Origin: Cyanobacteria bacterium SBLK
Lineage (GTDB): Bacteria; Cyanobacteriota; Cyanobacteriia; Cyanobacteriales; Spirulinaceae
Direction: 5' to 3'
Length of the DNA: 64,000 bases
NCBI GenBank assembly: GCA_017746715.1
Contig: JAGHZQ010000007.1
Coordinates: forward strand, 1 to 64,000
Below are positions 1 to 9,555 of this stretch, one piece after another (the first letter of the stretch is position 1; every line of letters begins with the position of its first letter). A model generated the notes under the pieces. The model had not been told where the DNA came from, made no database searches, and saw only the letters and a list, made by a program, of their open reading frames with translations. The position numbers were made by a program, and so were the translations under genes.

Positions 1-71
1 GAGGAATCTCTCTCAGACTTTCTTTGACAATCTTGGGAAAATTTGATATCATTCTGTTGATTATTTGAAAT

Positions 72-704
72 TTGTTAGCCTCTATTTTATCAAATCAGAG
101 GCTTTTTTTCTCAAATATTTTCTATCATTCAACACTTTTGGCTTTAAAGGAATTATCAGACAAGCCAAGATTTATTCAATCTTGGCTTGTTAGTTCCCGT
201 GAAAAGAGCCAGCGATTTCAAAAAATGGAAGATAGGGAATTGGTGCTTAGATTCTTTGCTTTTCGCCATATCGATCGGTATGTAGAGCAATCTATGTCTA
301 CCATAAAGGAATTTTTGGATTTATATATGAAGAAATCGTTAGCCTTTAACGATGAAGATATTAAATTCTTGAAAATAATCTTTAAAGAAACTCTTGAATT
401 AGCTCATAGTATCTATGGAGACCAACCTTTTAAACCTCTTTGGCTAGACGAAACACAGAGCAAACGGAATTTAATCTTTTATAAAGAATATTATGACGCT
501 GTAATGGTTGGCTTGAGTAATCATCGAGATGATATAGATATATTAATAGAACGAAAGAATGAAATTCTGAAAGCTACTGAAGAGCTGTTGATGGAAGATA
601 AGGCGCAAATATTTACAGGGAAAGGCGGAAAGAAAGAAGATATTCAAGCAAGAATTAATCGCTTTGATCGTATGCTATCTCAAATTATTAATTCGAGAGT
701 ATAA
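72..704 (+). CDS. DUF262-family protein, C-terminal part only (likely 5'-truncated)
   Basis: The frame opens at a TTG and an in-frame stop lies just upstream (66-68). Its first codons overlap a terminator hairpin, so the true start is uncertain. Residues from about 50 on (ATG near 225, MEDRELVLRFFAFR) look like the segment of DUF262 (GmrS/GmrD-like) proteins that follows the N-terminal ParB-like domain. That N-terminal domain, with its DGQQR-type motif, is absent. The stop abuts the ATG of the HEPN gene (TAAATG), so the two are translationally coupled. DUF262 proteins are known from type IV restriction (GmrSD) and often sit beside HEPN proteins in cyanobacteria; that this copy is a non-functional remnant is inference. 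Codon use is AT-rich compared with genes after 1.9 kb. Confidence 0.6.
   Translation: MLASILSNQRLFFSNIFYHSTLLALKELSDKPRFIQSWLVSSREKSQRFQKMEDRELVLRFFAFRHIDRYVEQSMSTIKEFLDLYMKKSLAFNDEDIKFLKIIFKETLELAHSIYGDQPFKPLWLDETQSKRNLIFYKEYYDAVMVGLSNHRDDIDILIERKNEILKATEELLMEDKAQIFTGKGGKKEDIQARINRFDRMLSQIINSRV
77..109 (+). terminator. Rho-independent terminator
   Basis: A 7-bp stem (AGCCTCT at 77-83, AGAGGCT at 97-103) with extra ATTT/AAAT pairing inside the loop is followed by a run of seven T. It must end transcription of a plus-strand gene lying mostly left of the window. It sits on the 5' end of the DUF262-like frame, which argues that this frame has no intact upstream part. Confidence 0.75.
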
Positions 705-1589
705 ATGTTTCAAAATATTTTAGATAACGCACTTACAAATATTAATACTTTTCGCTTAGTTCTTCAAACAAATGAGAAGCTAAGAAAGGTTCTATCTGAA
801 ACAACCGATCCCAATCTCATTTCAATGTTACTAACTGACTTGCTAAAGAAGAAAAGCAGATTTAAAAAACCCGGTTTTCTCGAAGATATTGCTCAAAATT
901 TTTCTTTCTGTACTACAGATGTAGATAGCTATAAATTAGTTGCTGAAGCATTTATAGTAGATCATCCAAATTTGAGATCGGAAGCATTGAACACAATACT
1001 AATAAATGCAGGAATATTACATGAGGCAAAAATTTCATCTGTTTGGACTTGGATCGTTAAATATAGAAATGTTAGACAAGATGAGAAGATCGTTACAGAC
1101 AGATTAGATAAATTTGTTGAATATCGAAATGATGCCGCTCATAGAAATACTGTTGACTCGATTTTTGAGTCTACCGATCTGATAGACCTATGCAATTTTA
1201 TTGAATCTTTATGTCAAGCACTAGCTGAATTAGCGCGTTTTGCCGTAATTAATAAAAAAATTAGCAATAAGAAAGTTAAAAAAATTGGTAAAACTACAAA
1301 CTGGCTTTCAAAGCAAGAAGTTTTGTGTGCTAATATTTGCCAACCTCCTTTATCAATTGGAGATGAAATATTTTTATTAAGTAGCACTAAATCATATTGT
1401 AAATCTGCTAAAATAGAAGAAATAAAAAATGATAAAGAAGTATCTGTAAAAATAATAGAAGAGAAAGGAGACTATTCTTTCAAACTTGATACTGATGCTC
1501 GCAAAGGGTTAGATATGTATATTGCTACTCCTGATATTAATGAAGAATCAGATATTGATTTAGAGATTTGCATGGAGGAAATAAAATGA
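705..1589 (+). CDS. HEPN-domain protein (MAE_28990-like putative RNase)
   Basis: 294 residues. The helical stretch around residues 105-180 carries R141-N-D-A-A-H146, an R(x4)H motif typical of HEPN ribonucleases (Rx4-6H), with W114 and W116 before it. The C-terminal third (about 205-290) is beta-rich and looks like a separate small domain. It starts directly at the stop codon of the DUF262 fragment and its 3' end overlaps the HicB-like gene by 4 nt (ATGA), so the three form one tight unit. HEPN proteins partnered with DUF262 proteins are proposed anti-phage or toxin modules. Here the DUF262 partner lacks its N-terminal half, so whether this copy still works is open. Confidence 0.65.
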   Translation: MFQNILDNALTNINTFRLVLQTNEKLRKVLSETTDPNLISMLLTDLLKKKSRFKKPGFLEDIAQNFSFCTTDVDSYKLVAEAFIVDHPNLRSEALNTILINAGILHEAKISSVWTWIVKYRNVRQDEKIVTDRLDKFVEYRNDAAHRNTVDSIFESTDLIDLCNFIESLCQALAELARFAVINKKISNKKVKKIGKTTNWLSKQEVLCANICQPPLSIGDEIFLLSSTKSYCKSAKIEEIKNDKEVSVKIIEEKGDYSFKLDTDARKGLDMYIATPDINEESDIDLEICMEEIK

Positions 1590-1810
1590 TGAAGAATCTT
1601 AAATATCCGATACTCATTCAATGGTCGGAAGAGGATAATTGTTTTTTAGTTGGTTTTCCTGATTTTCCGGGTCAAAAGTGGCGATCGCATGACGAAACCT
1701 ATGGGGAAGCAGTACAAAATGGAATTGAAGCCTTAGAATCTCTCGCGATCGCTTATGAAATAACTGAGGAAAGCCTTCTCAAACCAACAACTTGTAAAGC
1801 TGCACGATAA
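1586..1810 (+). CDS. HicB-like antitoxin, orphan
   Basis: 74 residues from the ATG at 1586. A strong ribosome-binding site (GGAGGAA, 1574-1580) precedes it, and the ATG overlaps the TGA of the HEPN gene. The sequence YPILIQWSEEDNCFLVGFPDFPG, with EALE further on, is the partial RNase H fold of the HicB N-terminal domain. A C-terminal DNA-binding domain is missing, as in short HicB members. No HicA mRNA-interferase gene is visible on either side. It could be a remnant antitoxin or could serve the HEPN protein above; the second idea rests only on the overlap. Confidence 0.65.
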   Translation: MMKNLKYPILIQWSEEDNCFLVGFPDFPGQKWRSHDETYGEAVQNGIEALESLAIAYEITEESLLKPTTCKAAR

Positions 1811-1946
1811 AAACTCTGGGTTGGAGAGTTAAAAAGATGAACCGATCGCGATCGCCGATTTTAAGTATCCCTGAAGTATGAGACGCAAAACCCCTCATTC
1901 CTTTGCGGGCAACATTTGTTAAGTTAAGAATATTAACCGTTATTGA

Positions 1947-2996
1947 ATGCTGACAAAACTCTCAATGAAGGAAATGAATTGGAAGCGCCGTCAATTTATT
2001 CGCTATAGTTCTCTTGCACTGACCGGGACGCTCCTCGCCGCTTGTGGCGATCGCGTTCCAGAATCCCCTGGAGAAGAAGGAAAGACCCTCGATAAACTCA
2101 CCTTTGGGACGAATTGGTACGCGCAAGCCGAACATGGGGGATTTTATCAAGCCGTTGCTACGGGAATTTATGAAGAATACGGCTTGGATGTTACGATTAA
2201 AATGGGAGGACCGCAAGTTAATGGCGTACAACTTCTATTATCCGGCGCGATCGACTTTTTTATGGGAGGCGGTTCGGAAACAATTAAAGCCGCAGAAGAA
2301 GGCATTCCTCTGATTACCGTCGCTGCAATTTTTCAGAAAGATCCCCAAGTTTTAATTGCTCATCCCGATACAGGAGTAAAAGTTTTAGAAGATTTAAAAG
2401 GCAAACCGATTTATGTCTCTGCGGGTGCAAATATCAACTTCTGGCCATTTCTCAAAGAAAAATATAGTTTTGGTGACGAGCAAAAACGTCCTTATAATTT
2501 TACTGTTGGTCCGTTTCTTGCCGATAAAACTTCGGCACAACAAGGTTATTTAACCTCGGAACCATTAAAAATCGAGCGAGAAGGAGGCTTTAAACCTGTT
2601 GTTTTTCTCCTTGCTGACTACGGTTACACGCCTTATGCAACCACCATTCAAACGCGCCAAGAAACGGTTGCAGAAAAACCTGATTTAGTGCAGCGATTTG
2701 TCGATGCTTCTATCAAGGGATGGTATAGTTATCTTGAAAATCCCGAACCCGGAAATGAATTAATTCGGAAAGATAATCCAGAAATGAGTGATGAACAAAT
2801 TGCTTACAGTCTAGAAAAAATGGCAGAATACGACATTGTTTTAGCAGAAGACTCCCGCGAAAAAGGAATTGGGATTATGACCGAAGAACGCTGGAAAACA
2901 TTTTTTGATACAATGGTCGAAGCAGGAATATTTAAAGCCGATACCGATTATCAAAAAGCCTTTACTTTAGATTTTGTTGGTCAAAAATTAGAATAA
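1947..2996 (+). CDS. ABC transporter substrate-binding lipoprotein, NMT1/THI5-like
   Basis: 349 residues from the first ATG. ATGs at 1965 and 1974 would also work, and the one at 1974 gives a compact signal peptide. The N-terminus has a Tat-like KRRQFI and a lipobox LLAAC (Cys33). The body matches the NMT1/SsuA periplasmic binding fold: FGTNWYAQAEHGGFYQA near residue 55, then YGLDVTIKMGG and FFMGGGSE. The family binds pyrimidine thiamine precursors, sulfonates, nitrate or bicarbonate; the WYAQAEHGGFYQA segment most resembles thiamine-precursor binders, but the ligand is not settled. It is followed by its ATPase and permease. I saw no convincing TPP riboswitch in the 136 nt upstream. Confidence 0.85.
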   Translation: MLTKLSMKEMNWKRRQFIRYSSLALTGTLLAACGDRVPESPGEEGKTLDKLTFGTNWYAQAEHGGFYQAVATGIYEEYGLDVTIKMGGPQVNGVQLLLSGAIDFFMGGGSETIKAAEEGIPLITVAAIFQKDPQVLIAHPDTGVKVLEDLKGKPIYVSAGANINFWPFLKEKYSFGDEQKRPYNFTVGPFLADKTSAQQGYLTSEPLKIEREGGFKPVVFLLADYGYTPYATTIQTRQETVAEKPDLVQRFVDASIKGWYSYLENPEPGNELIRKDNPEMSDEQIAYSLEKMAEYDIVLAEDSREKGIGIMTEERWKTFFDTMVEAGIFKADTDYQKAFTLDFVGQKLE

Positions 2997-3030
2997 CAAA
3001 AAATTGGAATAGCATAGATATTGCATTACA

Positions 3031-3813
3031 ATGATGGAAAAATTTCCGGTATTAACCCTCGATCGCATTAGCAAAATATATCCTAATAATACCGTTGCTG
3101 TCAAGGACTTAAATTTACAAGTTTTTGCAGGAGATTTTGTGAGCTTGGTTGGGGCTTCGGGTTGTGGAAAAAGTACGGTACTGCAACTCATTTCTGGGCT
3201 GGAGAAAGCCAGTTCTGGAAATATTGTCTGGGATGAAAAATATTGCGATCCCTTGCACGATCGATTGCGCGATCGCCATCTCGCCTTCGTTTTTCAAGAG
3301 GCCTCTCTTATGCCTTGGGCAACCGTTGTGGATAATATCTACTTACCGTTAAAATTAGCCAGAATGCCTCGCAATCGCGGAAATTTGTTAGTCAGAGAAG
3401 CGATCGATTTAGTGGGATTAATCGGTTTTGAAAACTGCTATCCTCGAGAACTTTCCGGTGGCATGAAAATGCGCGTTTCTATTGCTAGGGCTTTGGTCAC
3501 GCAACCGCAAATCATGCTCATGGATGAACCTTTTGGCGCCCTAGACGAACTCACCCGAGAAAAGTTAAATAGCGATCTTTTAACCCTTTGGCAGGAAAAA
3601 CATTGGACGGCAATTTTTGTCACTCATAATATTTACGAAGCGGTGTATTTATCCAATCGCGTTTTGGTGATGTCTTCCCATCCCGGCAATATTTTTGATG
3701 AAGTGAAAATCTCCGTACCCTATCCTCGCGATGAAGATTTTCGCACTTCAACCATTTTTAATGAATATTGTCGGCAAGTTTCTCTAAAATTACGAGAAGC
3801 CATGCGTTCTTAA
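3031..3813 (+). CDS. ABC transporter ATPase, SsuB/TauB type
   Basis: 260 residues. All nucleotide-binding motifs are intact: Walker A GASGCGKST (41-49), Q-loop Q89, signature LSGGM (141-145), Walker B IMLMDEP (161-167), D-loop and switch H199. The QEASLMPW segment after the Q-loop is typical of nitrate/sulfonate/taurine-type importers. It lies 34 nt after the binding protein and 19 nt before the permease, so the three genes form one import operon. ATGATG gives two adjacent starts. Confidence 0.92.
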   Translation: MMEKFPVLTLDRISKIYPNNTVAVKDLNLQVFAGDFVSLVGASGCGKSTVLQLISGLEKASSGNIVWDEKYCDPLHDRLRDRHLAFVFQEASLMPWATVVDNIYLPLKLARMPRNRGNLLVREAIDLVGLIGFENCYPRELSGGMKMRVSIARALVTQPQIMLMDEPFGALDELTREKLNSDLLTLWQEKHWTAIFVTHNIYEAVYLSNRVLVMSSHPGNIFDEVKISVPYPRDEDFRTSTIFNEYCRQVSLKLREAMRS

Positions 3814-3832
3814 AAATCAACCCATTACTGCT

Positions 3833-4696
3833 ATGAAAACATCTCCCCGTCCGATCGCAGAGTCGGAAACTCTTAAAACTTCTACTGCTGCAAGTTTGCC
3901 AAGCGATCGCCTCATTCAAAGAATTCTCTCCCCTGAAATTATTGCCCCGATTATCGTGGGTATTGTAGCCGTATTTGCTTGGGAAGGTTGTGTCCGAGTC
4001 ATGCAGTTACCATCCTATTTATTGCCCGGACCATTTTTAGTCATCCAAACTTTAATCGCCGATTGGTCTACTCTTTTTCCTTCCCTTTTAGTGACTTTAC
4101 AGATTACAGTTTTTGCCTTTTTAACCGCAACGATATCGGGGCTTTTAGTTGCGATATTATTCGCCCAAAGTAAATGGATCGAGCGCAGTTTTTTCCCCTA
4201 CGCCGTCATTTTACAAACAACTCCCATTGTCGCGATCGCTCCCCTCATCATCATGTGGTTGCGGAATAATACATTTGCTGCTTTAGTTGTTTGTGCTTGG
4301 ATTGTTGCATTTTTTCCCATTGTTTCTAATACAACCCTCGGGTTAAATAGCGTCGATCGCAATCTGCAAAATGTATTTAAACTCTACAAAGCCTCGCGCT
4401 GGCAAACTTTAATTTATTTACGTTTACCTAGTGCTTTACCTTACTTTTTAGGTGGGCTGAGAATTAGCGGTGGTTTATCATTAATTGGGGCAGTTGTAGC
4501 GGAATTTGTTGCAGGGACGGGAGGAGCGCGATCGGGTTTAGCTTATCAAATTCTCATGTCTAGTTATAATCTACAAATCCCGCGGATGTTTGCCGCTTTA
4601 TTTCTGATTACAATATTAGGAGTTTCGATTTTTGTTTTGTTGACTATTCTTTCTGATTTTTTGTTAAGAAACTGGCATGAAAGCGCAATAAAATGA
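3833..4696 (+). CDS. ABC transporter permease, SsuC/ThiX type
   Basis: 287 residues with about six membrane segments after a 35-residue cytoplasmic N-terminus. The BPD_transp_1 EAA loop is visible around residues 180-215 (FKLYKASRWQTLIYLRLPSA followed by LPYF and GGLRI), the site that docks the ATPase. It is the third gene of the importer operon. Substrate is unresolved among pyrimidine, sulfonate and nitrate-like anions. Confidence 0.9.
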   Translation: MKTSPRPIAESETLKTSTAASLPSDRLIQRILSPEIIAPIIVGIVAVFAWEGCVRVMQLPSYLLPGPFLVIQTLIADWSTLFPSLLVTLQITVFAFLTATISGLLVAILFAQSKWIERSFFPYAVILQTTPIVAIAPLIIMWLRNNTFAALVVCAWIVAFFPIVSNTTLGLNSVDRNLQNVFKLYKASRWQTLIYLRLPSALPYFLGGLRISGGLSLIGAVVAEFVAGTGGARSGLAYQILMSSYNLQIPRMFAALFLITILGVSIFVLLTILSDFLLRNWHESAIK

Positions 4697-4735
4697 TAAG
4701 ATAAACTGTAAGATTAACCTTTTTCAATTAAAACA

Positions 4736-5341
4736 ATGGTTGCCACTCCAATTCTTTCTCCTCCAGAAGAAGCGATCGAAAAACCGTCAGAGCAATCTCA
4801 ATCTCAGATTTCAACAGAATCGGCGAACAAACCTTTATCTTTTTCAGAATGGCTTTTAGCACCTCCGAAAGGGACTGAATGGATCGACGGTCAAATTATC
4901 GAGAAAACGGGTATGGGGTCTAAGCACAGTCGCATTCAAGCAAAATTAGCCGCCTATTGGTTCAATTATAAAAATTCAAGCAGTCAAGGCGGCGAAGTTT
5001 ATACAGAAGTTCCCTGTCAGACAAACAAACGCGGTCGCCGTCCCGATGTCGCTTATCTTACCTCAGAACTCGTCGCGCAATTTGAAGAATTTACAGCCTT
5101 ATCTCAGAGTTTTATTTTAATTGCTGAAATCATTTCACCAAGCGATCGCGCTGAAGATGTTTTTGCGAAAGTCAAAGAGTATTTAGACTCGGGATGCGAG
5201 GAAGTTTGGTTGATTTTTCCCGAAAGTCAGTGGGTGATTAGTATCACCAACGAACAACAGATTTTCTATCGCAATGGAGAAGAAGCAAAAACTCAAAAAA
5301 TTCTCCAAGGATTCGCGATTGCCGTTGATGATTTACTTTAA
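4736..5341 (+). CDS. Uma2-family putative endonuclease (DUF820)
   Basis: 201 residues. PD-(D/E)xK-type core: R102-P103-D104 followed by E131 in LIAEIISPSD and K145/K147 in FAKVKEYLDSGCEEVWLI. This matches the Uma2 pattern RPDV...EVxSPSD...KxxxYxxxGVxEYW. The first 33 residues are a low-complexity Ser/Gln/Glu leader. The family is hugely expanded in cyanobacteria and its target is unknown. It is a lone gene, convergent with the CPBP protease 10 bp away. Confidence 0.88.
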   Translation: MVATPILSPPEEAIEKPSEQSQSQISTESANKPLSFSEWLLAPPKGTEWIDGQIIEKTGMGSKHSRIQAKLAAYWFNYKNSSSQGGEVYTEVPCQTNKRGRRPDVAYLTSELVAQFEEFTALSQSFILIAEIISPSDRAEDVFAKVKEYLDSGCEEVWLIFPESQWVISITNEQQIFYRNGEEAKTQKILQGFAIAVDDLL

Positions 5342-5351
5342 GTGACTGCAA

Positions 5352-6869
5352 TCACCCACTACCTAGAATAAATAAGCTGAGAAGAGTACCGCTATTCCAA
5401 AGACTGTGCAGAAGAATAGAAGCGAGGAGATTGCGAGACCGCGCGTAAACAAACCCCAAAACGATCCCCAATACCGTCAAAGGCAACACTTCTGCCAGGC
5501 TTAAATGAGCGATCGCAAAGATTAAACCGCTCAAACCAATTGCCCCCCAAACCGGAACGTAACGAGTCAGCGAAGGAAGTAAAAAACCCCGAAACATAAT
5601 CTCTTCAAAGATCGGAGCAGCTAGAGAAGCCGTAATCAAGAAAATAAACAACGCCCAGCGATCGTTCGCTTGTAATGCTAACAGAATAATAGGATTTCCT
5701 CCTCCCTGTCCTTGCCAAATCTGTTGATTGAGGATCGAAATAATAAGTACCAAAGGAACGGCAACAAAATACCCTCCCAGACCCCAAAGAAGCCATTTAC
5801 TTAACCATTGAAAGCGAAACCAACCTTCTGGAAGGGGAAAATAAGAACGCAGGGAAAAATAAAGAACGCTCAAACCACCCGCCATCATTAACAAATAAGT
5901 AATGAGAATATAAAGCGCTTTTTCTCGCAAAGAGAATACTACCGGATTTAATCCCAAAAACGCGATCGCAAAAGGTAAAACAAAAGGCAAAATTAACTGA
6001 GAAACTGCAAAAAATCCCACGATTAAAACTTGCCAAGTAACTTCTCCATCCCAAGGCACTTCCCAGTTTTGGGCATCCATTCCCACCAGAGATCGCTCTT
6101 TTTGTAAAACCCACTGGACTAATAACCCAATCAGCAAACTCATTCCGAAGATTCCGCCAATAATTGGCAGTCCGCCAATGATTGCCAGTTTTGAGATCGC
6201 CGCTCGAGCGATAACTTCTTCTTCCGCTTGCAAGGAAGAGAGCGCTTTTTCTTGCCGCGCGACTTGGTAAAGTCGATTTAAGGCTTGAAAGCGAAACCAG
6301 CCTTTGAGATTGTCCTGTAAGATTATTTCTGCATCTGGAGCAATCTTAACGGGAGATTGCCATAACCCCTGTAAGATCGCCACGGTTTTGGCAATCTCTT
6401 GGGATGACGATCGCGCTTGCAAAGTTTGCCATATTTGGCGAGCCGCTTTTATGTCTCCCTGTCGTACTTGCAAAATACTTAAGTTTAGATCGAACCCTTC
6501 AATATCGCGATCGATCTGCGCGATCGCCTCTCGAATCTGGTTTTGTTGGGGAGTTTCAGTAAAATCTACGGTTTGGGCGGGCGTATCGAGGTCTAATCGA
6601 GCTTGCACCCGATCGCGATTTTGTTCGGCTTCTTTTCTCGCTTTTTCATATTGCTGTTTTGCCTCGAGATAGGGGTCTTTTCCCAATAAAGTCCCGAAGC
6701 GATCGCCTTGGTCTCGGGTAAATTCTACCCCATGCAAGACGAGATCGGTTTGAAATAATTGCAAGCGACTTTGAACTTGCGGCTCTTGCCAACTCGCTCC
6801 TAAAGAAAGAAAGATTTTCGCGATCGCAAAAACCGTTAAAAAGATCAAAATTAAACGTTTTCTTGTCAT
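5352..6869 (-). CDS. CPBP-family intramembrane glutamic endopeptidase (CAAX/Abi-like)
   Basis: 505 residues. An N-terminal membrane anchor (residues 5-25) is followed by a 190-residue charged coiled-coil region (KQQYEKARKEAEQNRDR) and then about eight membrane segments. The three CPBP motifs are present near the C-terminus: EEIMFRG (422-428), FAIAH (451-455) and HSLWN (488-492), supplying the Glu and His catalytic residues. The long periplasmic or cytoplasmic N-terminal extension is seen in cyanobacterial and plastid CPBP proteins of this size. Substrate unknown. Confidence 0.88.
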   Translation of the reverse strand: MTRKRLILIFLTVFAIAKIFLSLGASWQEPQVQSRLQLFQTDLVLHGVEFTRDQGDRFGTLLGKDPYLEAKQQYEKARKEAEQNRDRVQARLDLDTPAQTVDFTETPQQNQIREAIAQIDRDIEGFDLNLSILQVRQGDIKAARQIWQTLQARSSSQEIAKTVAILQGLWQSPVKIAPDAEIILQDNLKGWFRFQALNRLYQVARQEKALSSLQAEEEVIARAAISKLAIIGGLPIIGGIFGMSLLIGLLVQWVLQKERSLVGMDAQNWEVPWDGEVTWQVLIVGFFAVSQLILPFVLPFAIAFLGLNPVVFSLREKALYILITYLLMMAGGLSVLYFSLRSYFPLPEGWFRFQWLSKWLLWGLGGYFVAVPLVLIISILNQQIWQGQGGGNPIILLALQANDRWALFIFLITASLAAPIFEEIMFRGFLLPSLTRYVPVWGAIGLSGLIFAIAHLSLAEVLPLTVLGIVLGFVYARSRNLLASILLHSLWNSGTLLSLFILGSG

Positions 6870-6944
6870 GTTGGTTGTTTGTTATTTGTTATTGGCTTGC
6901 ACTGAGCATAGCCGAAGTGTTGTTTGTTATTCGTTATTGTGTTG

Positions 6945-7002
6945 CCCCTCTTTCTCCTCTCTTGGGAGGGGTTGGGGGTAGGCTTGGGCTGAGTGTGGGT
7001 TT
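6945..7002. repeat. G-rich dispersed repeat (CTCTTGGGAGGGG type)
   Basis: The gap before the CPBP start holds TTGTTATT heptamer-like repeats (6868-6935) and then a CCTCTCTTGGGAGGGG core followed by GGGGGTAGG. A clearly related copy lies inside the DUF1822 gene at 22180-22240, so it is a mobile or amplifying small repeat. No gene is visible in 6870-7066. Confidence 0.6.
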
Positions 7003-7066
7003 TCTTATCCTCGTCAATCATAGAGCTTGCACCTCATTTTCTGAAATGCAAGTCAATGCCCGACGG

Positions 7067-7117
7067 AAAAAAAGAAGCGCGATCGCTCCAATTTAGAGGA
7101 GGACGCGCTTCTTTTTT
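7067..7117. terminator. Bidirectional rho-independent terminator
   Basis: A perfect 10-bp stem (AAGAAGCGCG at 7072-7081, CGCGCTTCTT at 7104-7113) has a T run on the plus side (7112-7117) and an A run on the other side (7067-7073). It will therefore work on both strands. It ends the minus-strand poly-Asp protein gene 46 nt after its stop codon. Confidence 0.85.
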
Positions 7118-7162
7118 AGATGATTCCGATGAAGTCAACCGAATCGATTGACATTAGCCGAC

Positions 7163-9145
<1,983 letters not shown>

Positions 9146-9314
9146 GTTGAAACTCCAATTGATGATGGTGAGACGTAGAATTTTTCGATTGGGGATACAA
9201 CTTATCCTCAATCAATTTGTTAGCGATCTAAAAAATACTTGCAGGAGCGTATTTTTGGTAGTGAAGGTATCAGCAAAATATAAATGTTTCTTTTGCTCTC
9301 ACCCTGTTAGATTC

Positions 9315-9343
9315 TTTGATGTTTATTATGACAAAGAAGTTCC
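9315..9343 (-). promoter_or_regulatory. ECF-type promoter candidate for paralogue 1
   Basis: On the minus strand GGAACTT (9343-9337), a 16-nt spacer, then ATCAAA (9320-9315). GGAACTT matches the -35 element of sigma-E-like ECF promoters; the -10 is weaker than the GTCTAA consensus. The same element at the same distance lies upstream of paralogue 2, where the -10 reads ATCTAC. The implied 5' UTR is about 160 nt, and its last 28 nt before the ATG are conserved between the two genes. Confidence 0.45.
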
Positions 9344-9390
9344 CACAAAGCGAAAAAAATTTTTGCTAAAAAGCAATGTTTTCCAATAAG

Positions 9391-9427
9391 AAAAAACTGC
9401 ACTTCATTTGGTAAAGTACAGTTTTTT
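9391..9427. terminator. Hairpin with flanking A and T runs
   Basis: A 14-bp arm AAAAAACTGCACTT (9391-9404) pairs with AAGTACAGTTTTTT (9414-9427) with one G-T wobble. Placed between the promoter of paralogue 1 and the stop of paralogue 2, it probably insulates the two genes together with the next hairpin. Confidence 0.65.
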
Positions 9428-9442
9428 AGTTTAATTAAAGGA

Positions 9443-9496
9443 AAGAAAAGAAGCGCGATCGCAAGATTTAAAAATAGTAGATCGCGCTCTCTTTTT
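9443..9496 (-). terminator. Terminator of paralogue 2
   Basis: GCGCGAT (9453-9459) pairs with ATCGCGC (9481-9487), extended by AGA/TCT bases. Outside the stem lie an A-rich flank on the left (T-rich on the minus strand) and CTTTTT on the right. It lies 60 nt past the stop codon of the second poly-Asp gene. Confidence 0.6.
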
Positions 9497-9555
9497 CAGC
9501 AATTTGTATTAAGCTAAGTCAATCAATTGCTATTGACGAATTGTTGCAAAGCGAA

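Noticed and set aside
1811..1946. TPP riboswitch upstream of the NMT1-like importer
   Set aside because: No CTGAGA with the matching conserved TPP-aptamer arms could be found; the region is short and has no clear stem set.
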